DNA of 64,000 bases from Roseicella frigidaeris (GTDB lineage Bacteria > Pseudomonadota > Alphaproteobacteria > Acetobacterales > Acetobacteraceae): NCBI RefSeq assembly GCF_003258945.1, contig NZ_QLIX01000022.1:20684-84683 (forward strand). The letters are read 5' to 3'. A program made the position numbers and the translations under genes. Below are positions 43,408-51,832 of the stretch, one piece after another; position 1 is the stretch's first letter; each line of letters starts with the position of its first letter. The notes beneath the pieces were generated by a model, which saw only the letters and a program-made list of their open reading frames with translations, was not told the DNA's origin and did no database searches.

Positions 43408-43953
43408 TCAGGCCTCCGGCAGCCAGTCGATGTCGTTGAAGCCGCGCTCGATGTAGCCGCCCTTGTCGTAGCTCGCGCCCTCGTAGCCGAAGACCGGCCA
43501 GACCTCCTTCTGGTTGTAGAGCGAGACCACGAGGTCGCCGCGGAGCCGGGCGAAGAAGGGCGTCGCCTCCAGCGCCTGCAGGATGGCGACGCGATCGGCC
43601 TCGCCGACGAGCTGGACATAGGCGCGGCCATGGCGCGCCTGCGCCTCGGCATCGAGCCGCGCCGCGCCCTCCTCGATCAGGGCGCGCAGCACCTTGTCGC
43701 TCGCCGCCTTGTCGTCATAGGGCAGCACGGCGGCGATGTAGTAGCGGTCGGCCAGCCGGTCGTGCGGGAAGATGTCGCGCGCGGCGCGGGCGAGGGTCGC
43801 CATGGTGGCCGGCGTCAGCACGCGCAGGTCGCCGGCCCAGGCCGCCTCGGCGCCGAGGGCGAAGCCCGCCGCGGCGAGGGCGGCCGGGCCGGTCGCCGCG
43901 CCACGCAGGAAGACGCGGCGCCGCACCGCGGCCCGCTTGTCGATCTGTCGCAT
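43408..43953 (-). CDS. Gluconate 2-dehydrogenase subunit 3 family protein (Tat-exported)
   Basis: 181 residues from ATG 43953 with AAGGA upstream. Twin-arginine signal R-R-R-V-F-L-R-G-A-A followed by a hydrophobic core ending A-W-A, then the Gluconate_2-dh3 domain with a conserved W-P at about 150. It has no cofactor site; such subunits carry the folded flavoprotein through the Tat system. The GMC gene starts 3 bp after its stop, so they form one operon. Confidence 0.9.
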   Translation of the reverse strand: MRQIDKRAAVRRRVFLRGAATGPAALAAAGFALGAEAAWAGDLRVLTPATMATLARAARDIFPHDRLADRYYIAAVLPYDDKAASDKVLRALIEEGAARLDAEAQARHGRAYVQLVGEADRVAILQALEATPFFARLRGDLVVSLYNQKEVWPVFGYEGASYDKGGYIERGFNDIDWLPEA

Positions 43954-44012
43954 TGTTCCTTGGACCTCCCTGTGGTCGGCGTCGCGCCGTCCGCCCCTTG
44001 CTCGCGCCCGCC

Positions 44013-44408
44013 TCAGCCGTAGCGGCCGAAGCGCTGCAGCACCTCCGTCCGGTAGCCGTCCGGGTCGGTGATGAAGAAGAAGCGCGCCAGCGGCTGGCCG
44101 CCATGCGCCATCTCGCGGATCGGCCCGGGCTCGATGCCGGCCCGGGCCAGGCGCGCATGCTCGGCCTCGAGATCCTCGACCGCGACGGCGAGATGGCCGT
44201 AGCCGTCGCCGAGCGCATAGGGCTGCGTGCGGTCGTGGTTGACCGTCAGCTCCAGCTCGAAGGGCCCGTCCGGGGCGCGCAGATAGAGCAGGGTGAAGCC
44301 GTCGAAAGCCAGCCGGTCGATGACCTCGAGGCCGAGGGCGCGGCGGTAGAAATCGACCGAGCGCGCCTCCTCGAGCACGCGGATCATGGAATGGATCGGC
44401 TTGGCCAT
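44013..44408 (-). CDS. VOC-family protein, glyoxalase I-like
   Basis: 131 residues from ATG 44408. Two beta-alpha-beta-beta-beta modules with metal ligands in the glyoxalase I pattern: His in I-H-S-M-I-R-V, Glu in F-E-L-E-L-T, His in G-Y-G-H-L-A-V and Glu in Y-R-T-E-V-L-Q. Lactoylglutathione lyase activity (methylglyoxal detoxification) is the likeliest role; the sequence between motifs matches GloA well. 59 bp before the subunit 3 gene in the same direction. Confidence 0.88.
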   Translation of the reverse strand: MAKPIHSMIRVLEEARSVDFYRRALGLEVIDRLAFDGFTLLYLRAPDGPFELELTVNHDRTQPYALGDGYGHLAVAVEDLEAEHARLARAGIEPGPIREMAHGGQPLARFFFITDPDGYRTEVLQRFGRYG

Positions 44409-44560
44409 GGCTGCGCTCCCGCTGCGGCAGCACGCGGCCCATCCGGGACGTGCCGCCGCCGTCTCCCTCGTCCAGGCCGGCCGCAACGGGCCGCACCTGC
44501 GGGAAGGCTAGCCGGGGGCGGCGCGGGCCGGGGTAGTAGCCGGCTACAGCAGGGGCGGAA

Positions 44561-44866
44561 TCAGGCCGCCACGCGCACCCGCGCGGCGAGCTCGGCGGCG
44601 TGCCGGTCCTGGTTCTCCAGCCAGTGCAGGCAGGTCACCCGCAGCAGGGAGGCGAAATTGCCGATCTCGCCGCGCCGGGCCAGGACCTCGTCATGCAGGG
44701 TGGCGAGGAAACGGGCCAGCGGGACGCCCTCGGCCGCGGCGATCCGTTCGAGGATCCGCCAGAAGCCGGCCTCCAGCCGCAGGCTGGTGCCGTGGCCGTG
44801 CAGCCGGATGGCGCGCGTCTCGCAGGCATAGGTGGCCGGATCCTGCGAAGCGAAGATGTTGCACAT
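44561..44866 (-). CDS. Ribbon-helix-helix domain protein
   Basis: 101 residues. Contains a ribbon-helix-helix-type core: T-S-L-R-L-E-A-G-F-W-R-I-L-E-R-I (about 27-42), then the family's R-F-L-A-T-L-H-D-E-V and F-A-S-L-L-R-V-T-C-L motifs. Annotated relatives form the RHH_4 family, small DNA-binding proteins common in alphaproteobacteria with no established target. No toxin gene is next to it. Confidence 0.85.
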   Translation of the reverse strand: MCNIFASQDPATYACETRAIRLHGHGTSLRLEAGFWRILERIAAAEGVPLARFLATLHDEVLARRGEIGNFASLLRVTCLHWLENQDRHAAELAARVRVAA

Positions 44867-45022
44867 ACGCTTCTTCTCCCGGCCCGGGTCGAGCCGGGAC
44901 CAGGGCGGATCGTGGCGCCCGGCCGCGCCCGGCGCAAGGACGCCGATGCGGCACGCCCCGTTGCCGCGGAGGCGCCCGGGCCCGGGGGACCTGCCCGCCC
45001 CGCGATGCCGTGGGGAGAACTG

Positions 45023-45814
45023 CTACCCCTCGGGCTGCAACCCGCGCAGGAATTTCGCCCGCGAGGTCGCGCCGGCCATCAGGAAGCTCTGGTCGTTGCC
45101 CGAGAGCAGCAACCGCGCGCCGAGGCCGATATAGGTCCTGGCATGCACCTCGTCGTAGACGCCGCCCATGCCGAGGCTCTTGCCGTGCCGCTTGCAGGCC
45201 GCCGCCACCGTCTCATAGGCCGATTTGACGCGGGCATGGCCGATCTGGCCGCTGATGCCCATGCTGGCCGTCAGGTCGCTGGTGCCGATCATCAGCGCGT
45301 CGATCCCGGGCACCGCGGCGATGGCCTCCGCCGCCTCCACCGCCTCGGGCGTCTCGATCATCACCGTCACCAGGATCGCCTGGTTCAGCTCCGCCTGCGC
45401 CTCGGCATTCGAGGGCGGCAGCATGTTGTAGGCGAAGGGCGGGCCGCCCCAGCTCCGCGTGCCGATGGGCGGGAAGCGATAGGCGGCGGCCACCGCCCGC
45501 GCCTCCTCGGCGGTGTCGACATGCGGCACGACCACGCCCATGGCGCCGTTGTCGAGCGCCCGCGTGCCCTCGAAGAGCGCGTCCTTGCAGCAGCGCACGA
45601 TCGGCGTCACGCCCTGGTTCAGCGCCGCGATGGCGATCTGCGTCGCCTCGTGCACGCTCATCGCGCCGTGCTCCATGTCGATGAACAGCCAGTCATAGCC
45701 GGCCGCGGCGGCGATCATCCCGGTGCCGGCGGTGCGCAGGTGGTGCACGCCGAAGCCGAGCGCGAGCTCGTCCTTCGCCAGGCGCTGCTTCACGCGGCTG
45801 GGTGCGAGTGGCAT
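45023..45814 (-). CDS. HpcH/HpaI aldolase family protein
   Basis: 263 residues from ATG 45814. Class II pyruvate-type aldolase: F-I-D-M-E-H-G-A-M-S (about 44-53), R-C-C-K substituting the R-x-x near 74, T-R-S-W-G-G-P-P near 118, and metal-binding I-E-T-P-E-A-V-E-A-A (about 154) with I-G-T-S-D-L-T-A-S-M near 181. It should cleave 2-keto-4-hydroxy acids to pyruvate plus an aldehyde, in aromatic or sugar acid catabolism. No pathway partners adjoin. Confidence 0.87.
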   Translation of the reverse strand: MPLAPSRVKQRLAKDELALGFGVHHLRTAGTGMIAAAAGYDWLFIDMEHGAMSVHEATQIAIAALNQGVTPIVRCCKDALFEGTRALDNGAMGVVVPHVDTAEEARAVAAAYRFPPIGTRSWGGPPFAYNMLPPSNAEAQAELNQAILVTVMIETPEAVEAAEAIAAVPGIDALMIGTSDLTASMGISGQIGHARVKSAYETVAAACKRHGKSLGMGGVYDEVHARTYIGLGARLLLSGNDQSFLMAGATSRAKFLRGLQPEG

Positions 45815-45925
45815 GGCGTTTTCCCCCGATCTTGGCGGCGGCGAGCGCAGCATGCGCCCCCCAGCCGGTCAAGCCGGCCGGGGATGGAGGGCGGCCGGGG
45901 CTCTGCGCCACTCCCGGCGCCGCCC

Positions 45926-47542
45926 TCAGCCCTCCTCCGCCAGCGCGCCGGCCGCGGCGACATGCGCCATCAGCGTCTCCAGCCGGTCGGCCTCGGCGGC
46001 GGGCTTGTCGGTGCGGATGCGGGCGATGCGCGGGAAGCGCAGCGCGACGCCCGATTTGTGCCGGCTGCTGCGCTGCGCCGCGTCGAAGATCACCTCCAGC
46101 ACCAGCGCCTTCTCCACCTCCCGCACCGGGCCGAAGCGGCCGGTGGTGTGGTTGCGGATCCAGCGGTCGAGCCAGCCGAGCTCCTCGTCGGTATAGCCGG
46201 AATAGGCCTTCCCCACGGGGACCAGCTCCTCGCCCCCCGCCCCGTCCGGCCGCCAGAGGCCGAAGGTGTAGTCGGAATAGAAGCTGCTGCGCTTGCCATG
46301 GCCGCGCTGGGCGTACATCAGCACCGCGTCGATCGAGAGCGGGTCGCGCTTCCACTTCCACCACAGCCCCTTCACCCGGCCGGCGACATAGGGGCTGTCG
46401 GCGCGCTTCAGCATCAGCCCCTCGATCGAGGCGGCGCGGGCGCCGTCGCGGATCTCGCCGAGCTGCGCGACCGAGGCGAAGGCGATCTGCGCCGAGAGGT
46501 CCATCCGCGCCGGCGCGACGCGCGCCACCCAAGCCTCCAGCCGCGCCCGGCGGGCGTCGAAGGGTAGCGGCCGCAGATCCTCCTCGCCCTCGAGCAGCAG
46601 GTCGTAGAGCCGGACGCCGACGGGATGGTCCTGCAGCATCCGCGCCGTCACCGCCTTGCGGTTCAGCCGCTGCTGCAGCTCGGCGAAGGGCGCGATGAAA
46701 CCATCGCGCATCACCAGCAGCTCGCCATCCAGCACGGCGTGGAAGTCCATCGCCGCGAGGATCTCGGGGAAGGCGCCGGAGATGTCCTCGCCGCCGCGGC
46801 TCCAGATCCGCCGCCCGCCCGGGCCGGCGACGAGCTGCACCCGGATGCCGTCCCATTTCCACTCGGCCCGCCAGGCCGCCGGATCGAGCGCCGCCACATC
46901 CGCCTCCTCCAGCGGATGCGCCAGCATCAGCGGCCGGAAGACCGGCACGTCGCGCGGGTCCGGCCGCGCCGCCCGCCCCTCCAGCCAGGCGAAGAGCGGC
47001 AGGTAGGGCGGCGCCACGCCGTGCCAGACCTCCTCGATCGCCTCGACCGGCTGGCCAGACCAGTCGGCGAGCGCGATCCGCGCCAGCCGGCCGGAGACGC
47101 CGACCCGGAGCCCGCCGGTGATGAGCTTGATCAGCGCCAGCCGGCCGCTGGCATCCAGCGCATCCAGCCAGCCGGCGATCAGCCCCGGCAGCTCCGCCTT
47201 CGGCGTCAGCTCCAGCGCCTCCACCACCTCGGCCAGCGAGGGCGGCGGCGCGTTCACCCCGGCCCGGACGGGCCAGATCAGCGCCACCGTCTCGGCCAGG
47301 TCGCCGACATAGTCGTGGCTGAGGGCGAAGAGCACCGGATCGGTGCGGGCCATGGCGAGGTCGCGGATCAGCCCCGGCTTGGCGGCGGTGAAGACCAGCT
47401 CCTCGGTCAGCGCGGCGAGGCCGATGCCGCGGTCCGGGTCGGGCTGGTGCGCGAACCAGTCCCGCAGCAGGGCGAGCTTGGCGAGCCGCCCGGGGGTGAA
47501 GACCAGCCGCTCCAGCAGCGCGGCGAAATCCGGCACGCTCAT
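45926..47542 (-). CDS. ATP-dependent DNA ligase of the ligase-associated repair module
   Basis: 538 residues from ATG 47542, overlapping the exonuclease stop (ATGA). N-terminal helical DNA-binding domain (about 1-190), adenylation domain with nucleophilic Lys in E-W-K-W-D-G-I-R (about 228-235), later motifs I-E-G-L-M-L-K and W-W-K-W-K-R-D, then an OB-fold. This ligase family accompanies an MBL exonuclease, an Lhr-type helicase and PdeM in a conserved bacterial DNA-damage module. It seals nicks; loss in other species sensitises cells to crosslinkers such as cisplatin. Confidence 0.93.
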   Translation of the reverse strand: MSVPDFAALLERLVFTPGRLAKLALLRDWFAHQPDPDRGIGLAALTEELVFTAAKPGLIRDLAMARTDPVLFALSHDYVGDLAETVALIWPVRAGVNAPPPSLAEVVEALELTPKAELPGLIAGWLDALDASGRLALIKLITGGLRVGVSGRLARIALADWSGQPVEAIEEVWHGVAPPYLPLFAWLEGRAARPDPRDVPVFRPLMLAHPLEEADVAALDPAAWRAEWKWDGIRVQLVAGPGGRRIWSRGGEDISGAFPEILAAMDFHAVLDGELLVMRDGFIAPFAELQQRLNRKAVTARMLQDHPVGVRLYDLLLEGEEDLRPLPFDARRARLEAWVARVAPARMDLSAQIAFASVAQLGEIRDGARAASIEGLMLKRADSPYVAGRVKGLWWKWKRDPLSIDAVLMYAQRGHGKRSSFYSDYTFGLWRPDGAGGEELVPVGKAYSGYTDEELGWLDRWIRNHTTGRFGPVREVEKALVLEVIFDAAQRSSRHKSGVALRFPRIARIRTDKPAAEADRLETLMAHVAAAGALAEEG

Positions 47543-48840
47543 ATGTTTTCGCCGCGGTTCGCGGCCGCCCCGCCAACCCCGCGAACCGCGGCGGTGGCGG
47601 CTTCGCCGCGGTTCGCGGCCGCGTGCTCGTTTTCGCCGCGGCGCACGGCCGCATGCTCTGTTCCGCCGCGGCGCACGGCCGCCCCGCCAACCCCGTGCGC
47701 CGCGGCGGTGGTGGCTTCGCCGCGGTTCGCAACGTCGTCGCCAGCCTCGTGCCCCGCGGCGGTGGCGGCAGCGTCGTCGCCCTGGTCCGCACCGGGCGGC
47801 GGGTCGTCCTCCTCCTCGCCGAGGCCGATCAGGTGCAGCGCCCGGCCGCGGATGCCGCGCAGCGCCAGCGCATGCACCAGGGCGTCGTCGCGGCCATGCG
47901 TCACCCAGACCTCCGGCGCGCCCACCTCGTCGATCGTGCGGTTGAGGTCGTCCCAGTCCGCATGGTCCGAGATCACCAGCGGCAGCTCGACGCCGCGCGT
48001 CCGGGCGCGCTGGCGCACCCGCATCCAGCCGCTCGCCAGCCCGACCACCGGCTCGGCCAGCCGCCGCGCCCAGCGGTCCTGGATCGCCGAGGGCGGCGCC
48101 AGCACGATGGCCCCGCGCAGCGCCGCCTTGGCCGCGACGGTCGCCGGCGCCAGCGGGCCGAGCGGCACGCCGAGCGCCTCGTAGAGCCGGCAGAGCGGCG
48201 CCAGCGCGCCGTGCAGGTGGATCGGCGCCTCCCACCCGGCCTCGCGCAGCAGCCGGATCAGCCGCTGGCACTTGCCGAGGGCGTAGCAGCCGACGACATG
48301 CGTCCGCTCGGGGAAGAGGGCGAGGCTCTTCAGCAGCTTCGCCACCTCCGCCTCGGGCGGCGGGTGGCGGAAGACCGGCAGGGCGAAGGTCGCCTCGGTG
48401 ACGAAGACGTCGCAGCCTCCGAGGCCGCCCCCGCGCCCGGGCACCACCTCGAAGGGGGCGCAGGTCGGGTCGCGCTGCCGCTTGTAGTCGCCCGAGACCA
48501 CCACCCGGCTGCCCTGCCAGTCGAGCACCACCTGGGCCGAGCCGAGCACATGCCCGGCCGGCAGCAGGCGGATCTCGACGCCGCCCTGCCGCAGCACCTC
48601 GCCGGGCAGGATCGGCTGCTGCACCGCCCCGGCCCCGGCCTCGCCCATGCGGGCCCGCATGATCGCGAGGGTCTCCGGCGTCGCCAGCACCGCGCCATGG
48701 CCGGGGCGGGCATGGTCGGCATGGCCATGGGTGATCACCGCGCGATCCACCGGGCGGACCGGGTCGATGGTGAATCCCCCCGGCTCGCAATGCAGCCCGA
48801 GCGGGGTCACGCGCAGCCAGGTCTCTGGATGGGGAGGCAT
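47539..48840 (-). CDS. Ligase-associated MBL-fold exonuclease
   Basis: 433 residues. Beta-CASP-like MBL nuclease: T-H-G-H-A-D-H-A (about 37-44), S-G-D-Y-K-R-Q near 116, Y-A-L-G-K-C-Q near 185, I-S-D-H-A-D-W near 288 and W-V-T-H-G near 310. The core ends near residue 345; family members stop about there. A further about 85 residues form an A/G/R/E-rich tail with three G-E-A-T-T-A-A / R-R-G-E-N-E-H-type repeats, coded by repeated DNA at 47545-47740. It trims DNA ends 5' to 3' in the repair module. Confidence 0.9.
   Translation of the reverse strand: MPPHPETWLRVTPLGLHCEPGGFTIDPVRPVDRAVITHGHADHARPGHGAVLATPETLAIMRARMGEAGAGAVQQPILPGEVLRQGGVEIRLLPAGHVLGSAQVVLDWQGSRVVVSGDYKRQRDPTCAPFEVVPGRGGGLGGCDVFVTEATFALPVFRHPPPEAEVAKLLKSLALFPERTHVVGCYALGKCQRLIRLLREAGWEAPIHLHGALAPLCRLYEALGVPLGPLAPATVAAKAALRGAIVLAPPSAIQDRWARRLAEPVVGLASGWMRVRQRARTRGVELPLVISDHADWDDLNRTIDEVGAPEVWVTHGRDDALVHALALRGIRGRALHLIGLGEEEDDPPPGADQGDDAAATAAGHEAGDDVANRGEATTAAAHGVGGAAVRRGGTEHAAVRRGENEHAAANRGEAATAAVRGVGGAAANRGENI
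47545..47740. repeat. Imperfect GC-rich internal repeats in the exonuclease tail
   Basis: Units built on GCCGCGGTTCGCGGCCGC and GGCGCACGGCCGC, several copies in about 195 bp, with interleaved CCCGCCAACCCCG (twice). The repeats stay open in three frames of the minus strand. They encode the C-terminal extension of the exonuclease, and the length is probably variable between strains. Confidence 0.75.
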
Positions 48841-49026
48841 GTGACGTCGGGGGTCCCTTGGCAGCGCATCCCAACCCCCTGGCAGGGCAGGGCGGGACGC
48901 CGATACAAACTGTGTCCCTCAGGCCGCAGGACAAGGCGCGGTCGCCTTTGGGCCGGAACCGCATGGCGCGTCGCGCGTCAATCGATCCCGGCCTCGCAAC
49001 GGCACGGCACGGGGGAATGACGCCGT

Positions 49027-50061
49027 ATGGCGGGAGAGGCGCAGGATAGGGGACAAGCCGCGGGGCCGGGCGGGGAGGCGCAGTTCCGCGCCCTCGCCGA
49101 TTCCGCCCCGGTCATGATCTGGCGGACCGATGCCAACCGCGGCTGCGACTACTTCAACCAGCCCTGGCTCGACTTCACCGGCCGCCCGCTGCAGCAGGAG
49201 CTCGGCGACGGCTGGCGGGCGGCGGTGCATCCGGAGGACGTCGCCCGCTGCCAGCGCGCCTTCGACGAGGCCTTCGAGGCGCGGCGCGAGTTCACCATCG
49301 ATTTCCGCCTGCGCCGGCACGACGGCGCCTGGCGCTGGCTGCTGGGCAAGGGCCGGCCCTTCTGCGTCGAGGGGCGGTTCGCCGGCTATCTCGGCAGCTG
49401 CATCGACTGCACCGAGGCCAGGCAGGCGCTGGAGGACCACCAGCGGGCGCTGGAGGAGCGCGAGGAGCTGCTCTCCGAGCTGCACCACCGGGTGAAGAAC
49501 AACGCCCAGGCCACCACCTCCTTCCTCAGCCTGCAGGCGAACCGGGCGAGCGACCCGACCGTCGCGGCGGCGCTGCGCGCGGCGGCGATGCGGGTGATGC
49601 TGGCCACCCTGGTGCAGGACCGGATGTTCCGCGTGCCGCCCGATGGCGGCGTCGAGCTCGGGACCGAGCTGGCGACCACGGCGCGCACCGCGCTCGAGGT
49701 CGCCGGCCGGCCGGGCATCGAGCTCGTCCTGGCCCTCGAGGACTCGCTGACCCTGCCGGTCGCCCAGGCGACGCCCATCGCCCTCATCGTCAACGAGCTG
49801 GTGGTGAACGCCGCCCGCCACGCCTTCCCGGGCGGCCGGCCGGGGCGGATCAGCCTGTCGCTGCGCCGCCCCGGCGCCGGCCTCGGCGAGGTCGTGGTCG
49901 CCGATGACGGGATCGGCCTCGACCAGACCCTGCCGCGGAACACGCCGCGCGGCTGCCTCGGCCTGCACCTGATGCCGCGGCTGGCGCGGCAGGCGCATGC
50001 CACGCTGCGGATCGACGGCAGCCAGGGCGTCACCGCGGTGCTGCATTTCGCCTGCCGCTGA
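49027..50061 (+). CDS. PAS-HWE/HisKA_2 sensor histidine kinase (soluble)
   Basis: 344 residues, no membrane segment. PAS domain (about 20-125: W-R-T-D-A-N-R-G-C-D-Y-F-N, W-R-A-A-V-H-P-E-D) then HisKA_2 with E-L-H-H-R-V-K-N-N (phospho-His about 155) and an HATPase with I-V-N-E-L-V-V-N-A-A (about 257). This class typically drives the alphaproteobacterial general stress response or light/redox sensing. No response regulator is adjacent. It stands between the two arms of the DNA-damage module. Confidence 0.9.
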   Translation: MAGEAQDRGQAAGPGGEAQFRALADSAPVMIWRTDANRGCDYFNQPWLDFTGRPLQQELGDGWRAAVHPEDVARCQRAFDEAFEARREFTIDFRLRRHDGAWRWLLGKGRPFCVEGRFAGYLGSCIDCTEARQALEDHQRALEEREELLSELHHRVKNNAQATTSFLSLQANRASDPTVAAALRAAAMRVMLATLVQDRMFRVPPDGGVELGTELATTARTALEVAGRPGIELVLALEDSLTLPVAQATPIALIVNELVVNAARHAFPGGRPGRISLSLRRPGAGLGEVVVADDGIGLDQTLPRNTPRGCLGLHLMPRLARQAHATLRIDGSQGVTAVLHFACR

Positions 50062-50177
50062 CGCCCCGCGGGCCCGGTCCGGCCCCGCCGGCACGGGCTT
50101 TTGATCCGACCCGCTGCCGCCGCCCGCCCCCTGCGCACGTCCCTCCCCTGCAACCGGCCTGGCGAGGGGATGCGGGC

Positions 50178-51707
50178 ATGAGCGAGGCGAAGCAGGGTCC
50201 GGACCTGGCGGCGGGCGTGCCGCTCGCCGCCCTCGAGGATGGCGGCCTGCTGGCCGGGCATGTCGGCGAGGCCGCGGTGCTGCTCGCCCGCCGCGGCGAG
50301 GAGGTCTTCGCCCTCGGCGCCCATTGCACCCATTACGGCGCGCCGCTGGCGACCGGGATCCTGGTCGGCGAGACGGTGCGCTGCCCCTGGCATCATGCCT
50401 GTTTCTCCCTGCGCAGCGGCGAGGCCGAGCGGGCGCCGGCCTTCGACCCGCTCGAGCGCTGGGAGGTGCGGCGCGAGGGGGACCGCATCCGGGTGGGCGG
50501 CAAGCGGCCCGCCCCGGCGCCGCGCCGCCTGCCGCCGGCGCCCGACGCGCCGTCGCGCATCCTCGTCCTCGGCGGCGGCGCGGCCGGCTTCGCCGCCGCC
50601 GAGCGGCTGCGGCGGGAGGGCTACGAGGGCAGCCTCACCCTGCTGAGCGAGGATGCCGACGCCCCCTATGACCGACCCAACCTGTCGAAGGACTACCTCG
50701 CCGGCGAGGCGGAGGAGGGCTGGATGCCGCTGCGCCCGGCGGGGTGGTACGGGGAGCAAGGCATCGACCTCCGCCTCGCCACCCGCGTGGACCGCATCGA
50801 CCCGGCCGGGCGGGCGGTGCGGCTCGCCGACGGCGCCGCCCTCCCCTTCGACCGGCTGCTGATCGCCACCGGCGCCGAGCCGGTGCGGCCGCCCATCCCC
50901 GGCGCCGAGGACCCGGCGGTGCTGGTGCTGCGCTCCTGGGCAGATTGCCGCGGGCTGATCGCCCAGGCGGAAGGGGCGCGCAGCGCGGTGCTGGTCGGCG
51001 CCGGCTTCATCGGCCTCGAGGTGGCGGCGGCGCTGCGCCAGCGCGGCCTGGCGGTGACGGTGGTGGCGCCGCAGCCGCGCCCGCTGGAGCGGGTGCTGGG
51101 CCCCGGGCTCGCCGGGGTGGTGCGGCAGGTGCATGAGGCCCAGGGGGTGCGGTTCCGCCTCGGCGAGGAGGTGGCCACGGTGGCGCCGGACCGGGTGCGG
51201 CTGAAGTCGGGCGACGAGATCGCGGCCGACCTCGTCCTGCTCGGCACCGGCGTCAGGCCGCGCACGGCGCTCGCCGAGGCGGCCGGGATCGCGGTCGAGA
51301 ACGGCATCCTGGTCGATGCGATGCTGGAGACCAGCATCCCCGGCATCTTCGCCGCCGGCGACGTGGCGCGCTGGCCGGACCCGCATGGCGGCGGCCGCAT
51401 CCGGGTCGAGCACTGGGTGGTCGCCGAGCGCATGGGCCAGGCGGCGGCGCTCGCCATGCTCGGCCGCGGCGCGCCCTTCGATGCCGTGCCCTTCTTCTGG
51501 AGCCGGCACTACCACGACCTGAACATCGACTATCTCGGCCATGCCGAGCGCTGGGACGACATTGCGGTGGAGGGCGACCTCGCCAGGCCGCGCGCCGTGC
51601 TGCGCTACCGCGCCGGCGGCCGGGTGCTAGCGGTGGCGACGGTGGACCGCGACCGGGAGAACCTGCGGCTGGAGGCGGCGATGGAGGCCGGGCCGCTCCC
51701 GGCCTAG
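50178..51707 (+). CDS. Rieske-FAD pyridine nucleotide-disulphide reductase family protein
   Basis: 509 residues. N-terminal Rieske [2Fe-2S] domain (about 10-105) with C-T-H-Y-G-A-P-L and C-P-W-H-H-A-C-F, then FAD/NAD domains (V-L-G-G-G-A-A-G-F, about 131; V-G-A-G-F-I-G-L-E, about 274; F-A-A-G-D-V-A-R, about 391) and a reductase C-terminal domain. It is similar to ferredoxin reductases of the AIF-like (AIFL) type. A redox electron-transfer role is likely; partner unknown. Precedes the helicase by 125 bp on the same strand. Confidence 0.9.
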   Translation: MSEAKQGPDLAAGVPLAALEDGGLLAGHVGEAAVLLARRGEEVFALGAHCTHYGAPLATGILVGETVRCPWHHACFSLRSGEAERAPAFDPLERWEVRREGDRIRVGGKRPAPAPRRLPPAPDAPSRILVLGGGAAGFAAAERLRREGYEGSLTLLSEDADAPYDRPNLSKDYLAGEAEEGWMPLRPAGWYGEQGIDLRLATRVDRIDPAGRAVRLADGAALPFDRLLIATGAEPVRPPIPGAEDPAVLVLRSWADCRGLIAQAEGARSAVLVGAGFIGLEVAAALRQRGLAVTVVAPQPRPLERVLGPGLAGVVRQVHEAQGVRFRLGEEVATVAPDRVRLKSGDEIAADLVLLGTGVRPRTALAEAAGIAVENGILVDAMLETSIPGIFAAGDVARWPDPHGGGRIRVEHWVVAERMGQAAALAMLGRGAPFDAVPFFWSRHYHDLNIDYLGHAERWDDIAVEGDLARPRAVLRYRAGGRVLAVATVDRDRENLRLEAAMEAGPLPA

Positions 51708-51832
51708 CCCCTGATCGCCCGCGCTGGCCCATGCTCCGCGGACCGGGGCGAACGGACCTTGGTCCGGCTCGCGCCGGGCAAGGTCGCGACGGCGCTTCAC
51801 CGTTGCGGTCCGGGCCGTCATAGTGGCCCTGA

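Noticed and set aside
47545..47740. CRISPR-like array
   Set aside because: Repeats are imperfect, lack unique spacers of even length, and lie inside a continuous coding frame.
45926..48964. A 1012-residue frame that would fuse ligase with upstream sequence
   Set aside because: The upstream half overlaps the exonuclease gene in another frame and is low-complexity; the ATGA overlap at 47539-47542 gives a normal ligase start.
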